DNA of 64,000 nt from VAZQ01 sp963702695 (GCA_963702695.1 CAVPDS010000010.1:186001-250000), one strand, 5' to 3'. Shown: positions 9,717 through 19,362, counted from the stretch's first letter. The notes: generated by a model not told the origin, from the letters alone. Program-made: numbers and translations.

Positions 9717-10816
9717 ACATTCCGCTCCGCGACAACACCGTCGGCCAGCGGCTCGCGATCGTGGATTGCGACATTCACCCGATCCAGCGCGCGAAGTCCG
9801 ACCTCAATCCGTTTCTGCCGGAGCGCTGGCGCGAGCATATGGCAACGTTTGGCGGTCATATCCGTCAGGGTCTGTGGGCCGGCCAGAACGTCTATCCGCG
9901 GATGATGGCCGCCGGCCGGCGCGCTGATTCGTTTCCGCCGAGCGGCGGCCCGCCGGGCTCCGATGTCGAGTTCATGCGCGCACAGCACCTTGATCCCAAT
10001 GGCGTCGAATTCGGTATGCTGGTCTGCGGCAACGGCAGCGGCATGGAGGAGCGAAACCTCGATTACGGCGCGGCGCTTTCGCATGCGGTGAACGAGTGGC
10101 AGCTCGAATTCTTCGTGCGGAAGGAGCCGCGTCTGCGCGCCGGCGTCGTGGTGCCCCAGGAAAATGCCGATGCCGCCGTCGCCGAGATCGAACTGCGGGC
10201 GGGCGATCGATCCTTCGCGCAGGTGATCATGTCGCCGCGCGCCAGCGAGCCGCTCGGCCGCCGCCGGTTCTGGTCGATCTATGCAGCAGCAGAGCGATGC
10301 AATCTCCCGATCGGATTGCACCAGGCCAATATCAACGGCGGGCATCCCTCGACCGGCGGTGGGTGGCCGACCTATTACATACAGGAACACTACGCGTTCA
10401 TGCCGCACCTGCAATCGGTGGTCACCAGCATGATTCTGGAGGGCGTATTCGAAAAATTCCCTGATCTGAAAGTCGTGATCATCGAGGCCGGCTACACCTG
10501 GGCGCCGGCGCTGGGCTGGCGGATGGATAAGCACTGGGAGCGCCTACGCAAGGAGGTGCCACACCTCAAGCGGCCGCCTTCGGAATACCTGCGCGAGCAT
10601 TTCTGGTTCACAACCCAACCGATCGAGGAGCCCGAGAATCCGGCGCACCTCGCGGAAATGTTCGATCTGATCGGATGGGACCGGATGTTGTTCTCGACCG
10701 ATTATCCGCATTGGGATTACGACGACCCGAAATACGCGATCAAGTTCAAGATGACCGATGCGCAGAAGGCGATGCTGATGCGGGACAACGCCAAGGCGTT
10801 GTATCGGCTGGCATGA
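9713..10816 (+). CDS. Amidohydrolase family protein, paralogue of the preceding gene
   Basis: 367 residues. Metal-binding start IVDCDIHPIQRAKSD, central IGLHQANINGGHPS, and C-terminal MLFSTDYPHWDYDDPKYA match the amidohydrolase_2/ACMSD-like fold. It resembles the upstream gene throughout, including EPRLRAGVVVPQENADAAV against EPRLRASILVPMHNPELAV. Start and stop both overlap neighbours by four bases. Together with the Rieske protein this suggests hydrolysis or decarboxylation linked to an oxygenase-type step. Confidence 0.88.
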   Translation: MNIPLRDNTVGQRLAIVDCDIHPIQRAKSDLNPFLPERWREHMATFGGHIRQGLWAGQNVYPRMMAAGRRADSFPPSGGPPGSDVEFMRAQHLDPNGVEFGMLVCGNGSGMEERNLDYGAALSHAVNEWQLEFFVRKEPRLRAGVVVPQENADAAVAEIELRAGDRSFAQVIMSPRASEPLGRRRFWSIYAAAERCNLPIGLHQANINGGHPSTGGGWPTYYIQEHYAFMPHLQSVVTSMILEGVFEKFPDLKVVIIEAGYTWAPALGWRMDKHWERLRKEVPHLKRPPSEYLREHFWFTTQPIEEPENPAHLAEMFDLIGWDRMLFSTDYPHWDYDDPKYAIKFKMTDAQKAMLMRDNAKALYRLA

Positions 10817-11226
10817 GTCGTCATGTCGTCGCCACCGTCGACGAGGTGGCGGAGGGAAGCTGCAAGCTCGTCACGGTCAAGGGCCGCGAGATCGGCGTTT
10901 TCAATGTCGGCGGCCGTTTCTACGCGCTCGCCAACCGCTGCCCGCATGCGGGCGGCGCGCTCTGCCGCGGCGCGATCGTCGGGCTCGTTCAATCGGACGG
11001 TCCGGGGAAATATCGCATCACGCGGCGAGGCGAATTCGTTCGCTGCCCCTGGCATGGCTGGGAATACGAGATCAGTACCGGGCAGTCGTATTGCGATCCG
11101 GACAATCTCAAGATCAGGCAGTACGAGATTTCCGTTGAACCGGGAGATGAATTGGTCAAAGGCCCCTACGTCGCGGAGTTGTTCCCGGTGTCGGTCGATC
11201 GGCAGTATCTGCTGGTGGAGATGTGA
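10813..11226 (+). CDS. Rieske [2Fe-2S] domain protein
   Basis: 137-residue Rieske ferredoxin-like protein. The cluster ligands are visible as CPHAGG (C-x-H) near residue 40 and CPWHGWEYE (C-x2-H) near residue 78. It lacks a catalytic oxygenase domain, so it is either an electron carrier or the small component of an oxygenase. The ATG at 10813 overlaps the preceding amidohydrolase stop (ATGA). A longer in-frame opening from 10675 lies inside the amidohydrolase and is not supported. The spacer between the cluster motifs is slightly longer than usual, with a GIVGLVQSDGPGKYR-like insert. Confidence 0.9.
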   Translation: MSRHVVATVDEVAEGSCKLVTVKGREIGVFNVGGRFYALANRCPHAGGALCRGAIVGLVQSDGPGKYRITRRGEFVRCPWHGWEYEISTGQSYCDPDNLKIRQYEISVEPGDELVKGPYVAELFPVSVDRQYLLVEM

Positions 11227-11281
11227 GCGCAGCGTCCGCTTGTGCTAAGCTCCACGCGAGATCGCAAAGAGGAGAGAAAGC

Positions 11282-11680
11282 ATGCCCAAAATCCGGCACC
11301 TGGCCGTCGTCTGCATGGACCCGGAAGAGCTCGCGAAATTCTACTGCGAGGTGTTCGACATGAAGGTGGTCGGACGCAGCAACCGCAGCGGCCGCAGCAA
11401 TGTCTTTCTCACCGATGGTTACATGAATCTCGCGCTGCTGGCGCAGAAGGCCGAGGGCAAGCCGTGCGGGCTCAATCACTTCGGCTTCCACATCGAGGAC
11501 ATCGACGACATCTCGGCGCGGATGAAGAAGTTCGACGTCGTTGGTCCCGAACAGCGCCCGGCCGATCGGGTTTACGCCGAACTGCGCGCCACCGATCCCG
11601 AAGGCAACAATTTTGACCTCGCCGAAGGCGGCTTTGACCGCGATACCGCGATTCCGAAGAAGCAGCACGCCCCGGCCTGA
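11282..11680 (+). CDS. VOC family protein (glyoxalase/dioxygenase fold)
   Basis: 132 residues forming the paired beta-alpha-beta-beta-beta units of the vicinal-oxygen-chelate fold. It begins PKIRHLAVVCMDPEELAKFYCEVFDMKVV with a possible metal-binding His. CGLNHFGFHIEDIDDI follows in the middle, and AELRATDPEGNNFDLAEGG at the end supplies the usual metal-ligand Glu. GAGGAG precedes the ATG. The substrate is unknown. Its position between the Rieske gene and a Bug receptor suggests lyase or dioxygenase chemistry in the same pathway. Confidence 0.85.
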   Translation: MPKIRHLAVVCMDPEELAKFYCEVFDMKVVGRSNRSGRSNVFLTDGYMNLALLAQKAEGKPCGLNHFGFHIEDIDDISARMKKFDVVGPEQRPADRVYAELRATDPEGNNFDLAEGGFDRDTAIPKKQHAPA

Positions 11681-11710
11681 CCGGCCCGTCTCGACAAGGA
11701 ACATACAACA

Positions 11711-12736
11711 ATGCGCATGCCTCTTCGCGCGCTCGCGGTGGCGACGTGCTTCGCCGTCGCCACCGCCTCCGTCCACGCGCAATCGCTCGCCGACGTATTC
11801 AAGGGCAAGCAGCTTCGCTTCGTGCTCGGCGCCGCGGCCGGGCAGGATTACGACGTCTGGGCGCGCCTCCTCGGCCGATATCTTCCGAAGCACATTCCCG
11901 GCGCCCCGACTGTGCTCGTGCAGAACATGCCAGGCGCCGGCCACATCCTTGCGACCAACTGGCTCTACAATGTCGCCCCGCGCGACGGGACGGTATGGGG
12001 CATGGTGAGCCGCAATATCCCGAACGCGGCGCTGCAGAAGTTGCCGGGCATTCGCTACGACCCGATCAAGTTCAACTGGATCGGCAGCCCCGAGACCAAC
12101 AATCGGGGTTGCTTCGCCATGGCGACGGCCAAGGTGAAGCGGGCGGAGGATCTGTTCGAGCAGCAGCTTGTGGTCGGCGGCACCGGCGCGGGCTCGACAG
12201 TGACCGAGACGCCGCACCTCCTGCATGCGCTTCTGGGCATGAAGTTCAAGGTGGTGGAAGGCTACGTGAAGCCGCAGGACGGCATCCTGGCGATGGAACG
12301 TGGCGAGCTCGACGGCTTCTGCTTCACGGTGCAGTCGTTCATTCTGTCGCGGCCGGATTGGATCAAGTCCGGGATCGCGCGCGTGCTGTTCACACTGGAG
12401 CACGATCCGGTGCCCGGCATCGACGCGCCCACGATCTACAAGTTCGTGAAAACCGATGAGCAGCGGAAAATCATGGATTTCTTCTCATCGAGTGTGGAAC
12501 TTGGCCGGCCAATCATGCTGCCGCCGGGGGTGCCACCGGATCGGGTGATGGCTTTACGGCGCGCGTTCGAGGAAACGGTCAATGATCCGGCCTTCCGGGC
12601 CGAGGCGAAAAGCCTGGGCCTGGTGATTGATCTGCGAACCGGTCAGGAGCTCGAAACGCTGATCCGGACCGCGATGGCCACGCCGCCCGAGATCATCTCC
12701 AAGGTCGCCGAAATGACCCAATCGGCGGCGAACTGA
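11711..12736 (+). CDS. Bug/TctC-like periplasmic receptor
   Basis: 341 residues with signal peptide (ATASVHAQS) and the divergent-subgroup motifs FKGKQLRFVLGAAAGQDYDVWARLLGRYL, HIPGAPTVLVQNMPGAGH and NVAPRDGTVWGM. C-terminal PIMLPPGVPPDRVMALRRAFEETVNDP is typical of this subgroup. It is the last gene of the plus-strand operon starting at 7579 and the second receptor in it. Confidence 0.88.
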   Translation: MRMPLRALAVATCFAVATASVHAQSLADVFKGKQLRFVLGAAAGQDYDVWARLLGRYLPKHIPGAPTVLVQNMPGAGHILATNWLYNVAPRDGTVWGMVSRNIPNAALQKLPGIRYDPIKFNWIGSPETNNRGCFAMATAKVKRAEDLFEQQLVVGGTGAGSTVTETPHLLHALLGMKFKVVEGYVKPQDGILAMERGELDGFCFTVQSFILSRPDWIKSGIARVLFTLEHDPVPGIDAPTIYKFVKTDEQRKIMDFFSSSVELGRPIMLPPGVPPDRVMALRRAFEETVNDPAFRAEAKSLGLVIDLRTGQELETLIRTAMATPPEIISKVAEMTQSAAN

Positions 12737-12983
12737 CGGCGCACTTGGCTTCTTTGGCCTGAACTCGGGACCTGTTCCGACGGGGTGCGGCGGCATCTCA
12801 ATTCGCTCGCGCCGCGTGGGCGTATTTCTCGCGCCGCTTATGGCGTTGCCACGGAACAAGATACTTTGCAAATCTGTTTGATCGGCTTGGCGGCAGGCGA
12901 TTGTGTCAGCGGAAGGGCGATTCGGTATTCGGTCGGGAGGTGATCTATCGTTGGGCGTTAGAAATGAAGCGGAGCTTTTGAAG

Positions 12984-14972
12984 ATGGATGATCTCTTCCG
13001 GCGCGCTGCGCGGTGGGGTTTCGAGACCGAATATCATGACGCGTTGGGGCGGCGGCGCGTCGTCGAAGCGCACGCACTCGGCCGGCTCCTCGAAACCATG
13101 GCGATGGAGGACGGACCCGCGCCGCGGATGCTTCCGCAAACCATTGTCATTCGCGCGGATCGCGGCTTCACCGTGCCTCTGGAAGGGCCGCCAGGCAGTC
13201 AGGTCCGTTGGGAGATCGCGGGGCAGCGTGCGCTTGCTAGCGGCGAGACGCATTCAGCATCCATCGAGTTGCCGCACGATCTACCCGTGGGGACGTTCCG
13301 GCTTCGAGTCGCGGCGACCTCCGTTGCAGGAGCGCGCAGCGATGAGGCAATCCTGCTTTCCGCTCCGCCGTGCGCCTACCAGGGGCACTCGGCCGCGCCG
13401 CAGCGTTCATGGGCGCTGGGGGCTCAGCTCTATGGCGTGCGCTCGCAGCGTAACTGGGGGCATGGCGATTTCACCGATCTCGCACGATTGATCGACCTCG
13501 CGGCCCAGCTCGGCGCGGCCGGCGTGGGCCTCAATCCTTTGCATGCGCTGTTCGATGATCGCGCCGAGGAGGCCAGTCCATATTTCCCCAACAGTCGGCT
13601 CTTCCTCAACCCGCTCTATATCGACGTCGAAGCGATCCCAGAATTTCCGGGCGCAGCTTCCGAGATGGCACAGGAGATCGACCGGCTGCGGGCGGCCGAT
13701 CTGGTCGACTATGCCGGCGTGGCGCGCGTGAAGATGCAGGCGCTTGGGATCGCCTACGACGCGTTCCATTCGCGAGCGTCGCATGAAGGCCGGCGCGATT
13801 TTGCGAAATTTCGACGCCAGCGCGGGCCTCCCCTGATGCGGTATGCAGCGTTTGAACTGCTGCGCCGGCGTTTTTCCGGTCCGTGGTGGGAATGGCCGGC
13901 CGAGTGGCGAAAGCCGGACGATCAGGCGCTGAAGCTGCTGTGCAAATCGGAACCACGCGCTGCTGGCTACGTCGAATTCGCGCAATGGATTGCAGATCGC
14001 CAACTGGCCGCATGCAGCGAGCGAGCGCTACGGCTTGGTCTGCCGATCGGCCTGTATCTGGACATCGCGGTCGGTGTTCGGGCGGATGGATTCGATGCCT
14101 GGAACGAACAGTCGCTGTTCTTGCGCGAGGTTGAGATCGGAGCGCCGCCGGACATTCTCAACACGGCCGGACAGCGCTGGGGACTTGCAGGGGTGAATCC
14201 ACTGCGCCTTGCGGATTTGGGGTGTGAGCCGTTCCGGCAATTGCTGCGCGGGTCGATGCGCTATGCCGGCGCTGTGCGGCTCGACCATATCCTCGGCTTG
14301 AACCGGCTATATCTCATCCCGCAGGAAATGCGCGCCGATCAGGGTACGTATATCCGTTTTCCCTTCGAAGCGCTTTTGGCGGTGATCGCGCAGGAGAGCG
14401 TCGCGAACAGGTGCATCGTGATCGGCGAAGACCTTGGCACAGTCCCGGAGAATTTTCGCGAGCGGCTCGCGGACTGGGGCATCTGGTCGTATCAGGTCAT
14501 GATATTCGAGCGCGCCCAGGATGGCGGCTTCATCGCGCCCGAGCACTATCGCCGCAACGCGCTGGTCACGTTTTCGACGCACGATCTGCCGACCTTTGCC
14601 GGCTGGGCGTCGCATCACGACCTGAAGGTCAAGCACGGCTTGGGCATGGACCCCGGCGAAACCGATGAGCAGCGTGTGAACGCACATGAGGCGCTTGGTC
14701 GGGCGCTGGCGGCGCGCCATCTGGCTCCGCTCGAGTTTTCTTCGGTATTACGTTTCCTGGCCCAGACGCCATCGCGATTGCTGGTGGTGCCGCTCGAGGA
14801 CGCCTTGGGATTGCTCGATCAAGTTAATGTGCCGGGCACTACCAACGAGCATCCCAACTGGCGCCGTCGGCTCCCGGTGACCCTGGAGGATTTCAAGACC
14901 ATGAGGGAGTTTGCCGCGCTGGGCGAGATCATGGCGAAGGCCGGGAGAGCGGCTTCCGGGCCCGGCGGATAG
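12984..14972 (+). CDS. malQ: 4-alpha-glucanotransferase
   Basis: 662-residue GH77 amylomaltase, which transfers alpha-1,4-glucan segments during maltodextrin or glycogen metabolism in the cytoplasm. Diagnostic stretches are QLYGVRSQRNWGHGDFTDL, GVGLNPLHALF, SPYFPNSRLFLNPLYID, the nucleophile region VRLDHILGLNRLYLIP, the acid region IGEDLGTVPENFRERL and FSTHDLPTFAGWASHHD. I chose the ATG at 12984 (MDDLFRRAARWG, GGAG 9 bases upstream); a GTG at 12903 would add 27 residues. It has no glycogen-pathway neighbours here. Confidence 0.93.
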   Translation: MDDLFRRAARWGFETEYHDALGRRRVVEAHALGRLLETMAMEDGPAPRMLPQTIVIRADRGFTVPLEGPPGSQVRWEIAGQRALASGETHSASIELPHDLPVGTFRLRVAATSVAGARSDEAILLSAPPCAYQGHSAAPQRSWALGAQLYGVRSQRNWGHGDFTDLARLIDLAAQLGAAGVGLNPLHALFDDRAEEASPYFPNSRLFLNPLYIDVEAIPEFPGAASEMAQEIDRLRAADLVDYAGVARVKMQALGIAYDAFHSRASHEGRRDFAKFRRQRGPPLMRYAAFELLRRRFSGPWWEWPAEWRKPDDQALKLLCKSEPRAAGYVEFAQWIADRQLAACSERALRLGLPIGLYLDIAVGVRADGFDAWNEQSLFLREVEIGAPPDILNTAGQRWGLAGVNPLRLADLGCEPFRQLLRGSMRYAGAVRLDHILGLNRLYLIPQEMRADQGTYIRFPFEALLAVIAQESVANRCIVIGEDLGTVPENFRERLADWGIWSYQVMIFERAQDGGFIAPEHYRRNALVTFSTHDLPTFAGWASHHDLKVKHGLGMDPGETDEQRVNAHEALGRALAARHLAPLEFSSVLRFLAQTPSRLLVVPLEDALGLLDQVNVPGTTNEHPNWRRRLPVTLEDFKTMREFAALGEIMAKAGRAASGPGG

Positions 14973-14979
14973 CGCCTGT

Positions 14980-16512
14980 CTATGACTTGGGCGGACTGAC
15001 CAGCCAAGTCCCGGCCAGGATCAGCAGTGCGATGGTTCCCGTGAAGACCGCAAGCCAGGTTCCGGCGGCTGCCAGGGCCCCGGTTGCCGCCCAGGTCACT
15101 GACGAGAACGCCTCCGCGAACGTCGCCATGCGAGACGAGGTCTGGCGGCGGCGGAAGTGGCTGCGCTTGGCCTGCGAGCGAAACCAGATCTGGATCAGCG
15201 TCGAAGAGCTTGCGGCCATCCCGATACTGACAGCACACACCGCAGCCTGCAGCGGCGAACGAAGCGCCATGGCGGCGAGAAAGGGCACGAAGATCATCGC
15301 CACGGCGCCCAGCACCGCCTCGATCTTGGCGCGCACGATCTGGCCGCCCGGCACCGGCGCGGTGGCGATGAGCTCGGGCGCGTCCTCTCCTGAAATTGCC
15401 AGCCACGCGAGCCCGCCCGCGAGCTGCCCTGCCGCCATCACCAGCACTGGCACCAGCAGCACATTCCCATCGGCGCCTTCCGCGAAGCTGCGCCAGAGCA
15501 GCAAGGCAGGCGGCAGCAGATAGAGCATCTGCATCAGGGTCTGTGAAACAAGCCAGGGGTCGCGCTTGAGCAGCATCCATTCCTTGCGGCGCAGCGTTCG
15601 TGCCGGCGAGGTTCGGCGAAATCCACGCATCGGGCGATGCTGCCGCTGCCGGGACGCCTCGGATACGCTTGCGGCAGCGATGACGTGCTCACCGAGCCAG
15701 GGCGAAAAGACCACGGCGGAAACGCAGAGAAGGAAAAGACCGGTTCCGACGACGGCAACGACCGCAAACGGCTCGCCGAGCACGGCGCGGGCGGGCCACC
15801 AGAGGATGCTGTCGATAGTCGGAGTGACAGCAAACAGCGAATCCGATTGCAGGAACGCAAATCGTGACAGCGTGCCCTGAGAGTAGATCGCCCCGATCTG
15901 CAGCACGATGACGAACATTGCGCCGATGACGGCCGCGACGATCTGCGCCAGAAAGCGCGTCCGCTTCGGCCCGATCGTCCGGAACAGCGCAACTGTCAGC
16001 GCAACCGCGATTGCCGCCGCCGTCGCTCCCATTGCAATGACCACGCCATAAGCGCCGAGCCACCGCATCCCGCCTAGAAACGCGAGCACATTGATGAACG
16101 GTGCCGCCAGCAGCGTTGCCATCAGTGTGAGCGACAGCGCCGTCGTCACGATACGGACGTGAAATACTTTTTGCGCCGCAACCGGAGAGGAGAGAATGAG
16201 ATCGAGATCGGAGCGTGCATAGAAGGCGCGCGTTACGCTTTCCATGGCCTGCGACAGCATCAGCGACCAGGAGAGCAGGGCGCTGCCGGTGATGACGATC
16301 AGTGTCCTCTTGTCGGCAACGCTCGCAACCTCAGCAAAGGGCCCGACCATGGACAGCGCGAATAGGTGCAGGAATGCCAGGAAGATGGTCAGCGCAATCG
16401 CCACGGTGCGGAGCCGCCGGCGTCGCCCGGCCGTGATCATTGCGAGCCAATCGCGCCAAGCCAGGCGCAACTCGTGACGCGCGAACCAGGCAAGCGTCCC
16501 GGCGCTGCTCAC
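14980..16512 (-). CDS. ABC transporter permease
   Basis: 510-residue integral membrane protein with about ten hydrophobic segments, for example TVAIALTIFLAFLHLFALSMV and AIGAMFVIVLQIGAIYSQG. The central cytoplasmic loop is basic, around the HRPMRGFRRTSPARTLRRKEW region. It overlaps the ATP-binding gene upstream by four bases and must work with it as an exporter of ABC-2-like type. The cargo is unknown. Its C-terminal stop faces malQ at only seven bases distance, tail to tail. Confidence 0.85.
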   Translation of the reverse strand: MSSAGTLAWFARHELRLAWRDWLAMITAGRRRRLRTVAIALTIFLAFLHLFALSMVGPFAEVASVADKRTLIVITGSALLSWSLMLSQAMESVTRAFYARSDLDLILSSPVAAQKVFHVRIVTTALSLTLMATLLAAPFINVLAFLGGMRWLGAYGVVIAMGATAAAIAVALTVALFRTIGPKRTRFLAQIVAAVIGAMFVIVLQIGAIYSQGTLSRFAFLQSDSLFAVTPTIDSILWWPARAVLGEPFAVVAVVGTGLFLLCVSAVVFSPWLGEHVIAAASVSEASRQRQHRPMRGFRRTSPARTLRRKEWMLLKRDPWLVSQTLMQMLYLLPPALLLWRSFAEGADGNVLLVPVLVMAAGQLAGGLAWLAISGEDAPELIATAPVPGGQIVRAKIEAVLGAVAMIFVPFLAAMALRSPLQAAVCAVSIGMAASSSTLIQIWFRSQAKRSHFRRRQTSSRMATFAEAFSSVTWAATGALAAAGTWLAVFTGTIALLILAGTWLVSPPKS

Positions 16513-17279
16513 GCGGCAGCCGCCTGTTCTGCGACCAGAGCGAGGAACGTGTCTTCGAGGCTCGACACGCCTTTCCCCACCAGCCGCCGCAGGTCATCGA
16601 GCGTACCTTCGGCGATCAGCCGTCCGCCGGCGATGACGCCGATACGATCAGCCATGCGCTCGGCGACATCAAGGATGTGGGTAGTCATGATGACCGTGCC
16701 TCCGCGCTGCACGCGCTCCCGCAGGACGTTCTTGACCTGGCGGGCGGACGCGGCGTCGAGGCCGGTCAGTGGTTCGTCGAGGATGATCACTTTTGGCTCG
16801 TGAACGAGTGCGCCGGCGAGCGCCACTTTCTGCCGCATGCCTTTTGAAAAGCCTTCGCAGCGCTCGTGCGCGTGCGGCGCAAGGCCGAGCCACTCGAGCA
16901 GGTCGTGTGCGCGCGCTTGCGCAGTGCACGCGTCGATCGCCCAGAGGCCGGCGACGAATTCCAGATATTCGAGCGGGGTGAGCTTTTCGTAGATCATCGG
17001 CTCGTCGGAAATCCAAGCCATGATCCGCTTCGCCGCGACCGGATCGCCAAGCGCATCAATGCCGAGCACCGAGATCGTGCCGGCGTTGGGCCGGATCAGC
17101 CCGACCACCATGCGCAGGGTCGTGGTCTTGCCGGCTCCGTTGGGGCCGAGCAGCGTGTAGAACTCGCCGCAGCGCACCGTAAGATTGAGGCCGTCGACGG
17201 CAGGCCTCTCGAACCGCTTGTAAAGACTGCGGATTTCGAGAGCGGCAGAATCCGGAGGCTGGCTCGTCGACATGCCCAT
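16509..17279 (-). CDS. ABC transporter ATP-binding protein
   Basis: 256-residue ATPase. Walker A is LLGPNGAGKTTTLRM, the signature region is EGFSKGMRQKVALAGALVHEP (variant C-loop FSKGM, common in ABC-2 export systems), Walker B is VIILDEPLTGLDAA, and the switch His is in VIMTTHILD. The start is uncertain: ATGs at 17279 and 17273 both lack a good Shine-Dalgarno, and the frame is open to 17489. The sequence after 17273 (STSQPPDSAALEIRSLYKRF) is where homologues begin. Confidence 0.9.
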   Translation of the reverse strand: MGMSTSQPPDSAALEIRSLYKRFERPAVDGLNLTVRCGEFYTLLGPNGAGKTTTLRMVVGLIRPNAGTISVLGIDALGDPVAAKRIMAWISDEPMIYEKLTPLEYLEFVAGLWAIDACTAQARAHDLLEWLGLAPHAHERCEGFSKGMRQKVALAGALVHEPKVIILDEPLTGLDAASARQVKNVLRERVQRGGTVIMTTHILDVAERMADRIGVIAGGRLIAEGTLDDLRRLVGKGVSSLEDTFLALVAEQAAAA

Positions 17280-17417
17280 GCGCTTTGTTGCTATCGGGGC
17301 GGGGAACGCCACCCTCAGCCTTAAGGCGGAGAAGTTTCGGTGACGTGAATCCGCCGCTGTGGCTAACGGGCCACGTGCACCCTTCCCACGAGCGAAGGGG
17401 CGCCTTGATGCCTCCCG

Positions 17418-17549
17418 GTGATGACCGGCCACGCCAATGGCCTCATCACCATCAACCTGGCGGAAGCCGACGATCCCGAACGCGAACACACTCGACGCGC
17501 TTATGATGCTCCGGCCGACGCTCTCCGCGCCATGATCCCGGGCCTCTAA
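17418..17549 (+). pseudogene. Remnant of a putative zinc-binding metallopeptidase gene
   Basis: The plus-strand frame reads MTGHANGLITINLAEADDPE and then runs to TAA at 17547. This matches my recollection of a conserved stretch (TGHxxGLITINxAEADDxERE) in the alphaproteobacterial zinc-ribbon metallopeptidase family with a downstream HExxH. The HExxH segment is absent, and in-frame stops lie just upstream (for example at 17406). It is a short, decayed fragment in the 266-base gap between the ABC operon and atzE. Confidence 0.45.
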
Positions 17550-18940
17550 AGCGGCGGCTTCGGCGCGGTAGCGACGCCCATCTTTTCCAGCGCGTGCGCG
17601 ATGCGCAGCGCTATGTCCTCACGCCATGGCGCAGTGATGATCTGGACCCCGATCGGCAGCGGTTCGAGCAGCACCGGCACAGCGACGACGGGAAGTCCGA
17701 CGAACGAGATCGGCTGGGTATAGAGCCCAAGATTGGCCCGCACCGGCATCTCGACTCCGTCGAGGACGAATGTCTGCTGGCCGATGAGGGGTGCTGTGCA
17801 AGGCGTCGCAGGGGCCAGGATGGCGTCGACGTGATCGAAGATTTCGAGCACGCGATCGCGATACCAGCTCCGGAATTTCTGCGCCTGGTTAACCAGTATC
17901 GCCGGAAGCATAGTACCGGCGATAAGGCGGTCACGCACCGCGGGATCGAAATCATTGGCGCGTTTGCGCAAGCGGTTGACGTGCAGTGCCCCGCCCTCGC
18001 TCGCCGTAATGACATAGGCTGCAGCGCGCGCACGCGCCGCTTCGGGAATTTCGACCTCGCGATTGGCGCCGAGCGCCTTCGCAACACGATCGAGTGCCGT
18101 GATCGCCTCCGGACCAAGGCCCTGGCGAAAATAACCACCGGCGACGGCGATGCGAAATCGCTCCGTGCCGTGCGCGATCGATTGCGTGACCGGTTCGGTA
18201 GGCTGGTCGATACAGACCGGATCGTCCGGATCGAAGCCCTGCATGGCGTCGTAGGCGAGCGCCAAGTCCAGGGCGGTGCGCGCGAGCGGTCCGAGATGAT
18301 CGAGACTCGCGACAAAGGGAAAGGTGCGCGCGCGCGAGAGCCGGCCATAGGTCGGCTTGAGCCCGAACAGGCCGCAGAACGAGGCGGGGACGCGGATCGA
18401 TCCGTTGGTGTCAGACCCGAGCGCGAGTGGAACAAGCCCGCCCGCGACAGCGCTACCGGAACCACCGGACGAGCCTCCAGTCATGCGGCTTGGATCATGC
18501 GGGTTGCGCGAGGGGCCGTCGTGGATGTTCTCGCCGGTGAAGTCGTAGGCGTATTCGCCCATATTGAGCGCGCCGACGAGCACTGCCCCGGCGGCTTCGA
18601 GCCGCTGGATCAAAGTCGCGTCGCGCTGCGCCGGTTTGCGGTCGCGGTTTATCTTTGAGCCGGCGCGCGTCGCAAGCTCGGCTACGTCGAACAGGTTCTT
18701 TACCGCAAAAGGTACGCCGGCGAGCGGACCGAGCCGGCGGCCATGCGCTCGACTCGAATCGATCGCCTGGGCGTGTGCACGCGCACGCTTTTCGGTGACG
18801 TCGGTGAAAGCATTTAGCTTTGGGTTGCGCGTCTTGATCGCGCCGAGCGCCGCATCAACGATGGCTGACGCCTTGATCCTGCCGGTTTGTACGGCGCGCG
18901 CGATCTCGGCGGCCGACGCAGTGGTGGGGTCGATTGCCAT
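17546..18940 (-). CDS. atzE: AtzE family amidohydrolase (amidase signature; 1-carboxybiuret hydrolase-like)
   Basis: 464-residue amidase-signature enzyme. The Ser-cisSer-Lys triad is visible: Lys in GVPFAVKNLFDVA, cis-Ser in MTGGSSGGSGSAVAGG, and the nucleophile in GSDTNGSIRVPASFCGLFGLK. NMGEYAYDFTGEN and SKINRDRKPAQRDATL are typical of AtzE. The four-base spacing to a DUF4089/AtzG gene supports the assignment, since AtzG and AtzE form one complex. In the cyanuric acid route AtzEG deaminates 1-carboxybiuret; here the substrate is unproven. ATG 18940 was preferred to a start at 19009. Confidence 0.85.
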   Translation of the reverse strand: MAIDPTTASAAEIARAVQTGRIKASAIVDAALGAIKTRNPKLNAFTDVTEKRARAHAQAIDSSRAHGRRLGPLAGVPFAVKNLFDVAELATRAGSKINRDRKPAQRDATLIQRLEAAGAVLVGALNMGEYAYDFTGENIHDGPSRNPHDPSRMTGGSSGGSGSAVAGGLVPLALGSDTNGSIRVPASFCGLFGLKPTYGRLSRARTFPFVASLDHLGPLARTALDLALAYDAMQGFDPDDPVCIDQPTEPVTQSIAHGTERFRIAVAGGYFRQGLGPEAITALDRVAKALGANREVEIPEAARARAAAYVITASEGGALHVNRLRKRANDFDPAVRDRLIAGTMLPAILVNQAQKFRSWYRDRVLEIFDHVDAILAPATPCTAPLIGQQTFVLDGVEMPVRANLGLYTQPISFVGLPVVAVPVLLEPLPIGVQIITAPWREDIALRIAHALEKMGVATAPKPPL

Positions 18941-18944
18941 TTCA

Positions 18945-19274
18945 TCAGGCCTCGAAGACCGGAGCGGGTTCGGTCTCATCGGGCAACGCCAGTTCGGAAA
19001 CCTGCTCACCCATGCGCAGCGTGATCGCGAGGTTGGTCTTGATGGCCGACCGCCACGCGGGTTCGACTGGTAATTGGAGCGTAGCCGCGGCTGCGTCGAT
19101 GAAGTCGTCGAGCACTTCGCGCTCGGGCTGCTTCGGCGCTTTTATTTTCACCGGCTTCGGGACCTGCTCGGCGCGGGCCTTTGGCTTGGCGGCAATCTTG
19201 GCCTTGGCTTTTGATGGCGCACGTAATGCAGGCGGCGCTTTTTTGACTCGTAACTTTGCCGGTTTTTTTGCCAT
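18945..19274 (-). CDS. atzG: AtzG-like (DUF4089) subunit with Lys/Ala/Pro-rich N-terminal extension
   Basis: 109 residues. The C-terminal half, VLDDFIDAAAATLQLPVEPAW to ELALPDETEPAPVFEA, is the small helical AtzG/DUF4089 domain that caps AtzE. Normal AtzG proteins are about 60-70 residues. Here about 50 extra residues rich in Lys, Ala and Pro precede the domain (KPAKLRVKKAPPALRAPSKA) and are probably disordered and strongly basic. TGAGGC lies upstream of the ATG. The next gene atzE begins four bases after the stop. Confidence 0.82.
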   Translation of the reverse strand: MAKKPAKLRVKKAPPALRAPSKAKAKIAAKPKARAEQVPKPVKIKAPKQPEREVLDDFIDAAAATLQLPVEPAWRSAIKTNLAITLRMGEQVSELALPDETEPAPVFEA

Positions 19275-19362
19275 GTTGCCTCAGACTATCGAATGTGCAG
19301 CTCAAACCAGAGTGCGGAATAGCAGCAAGATGCCCGCGCGTACAGTCTGCTTCGGCGTGGCG

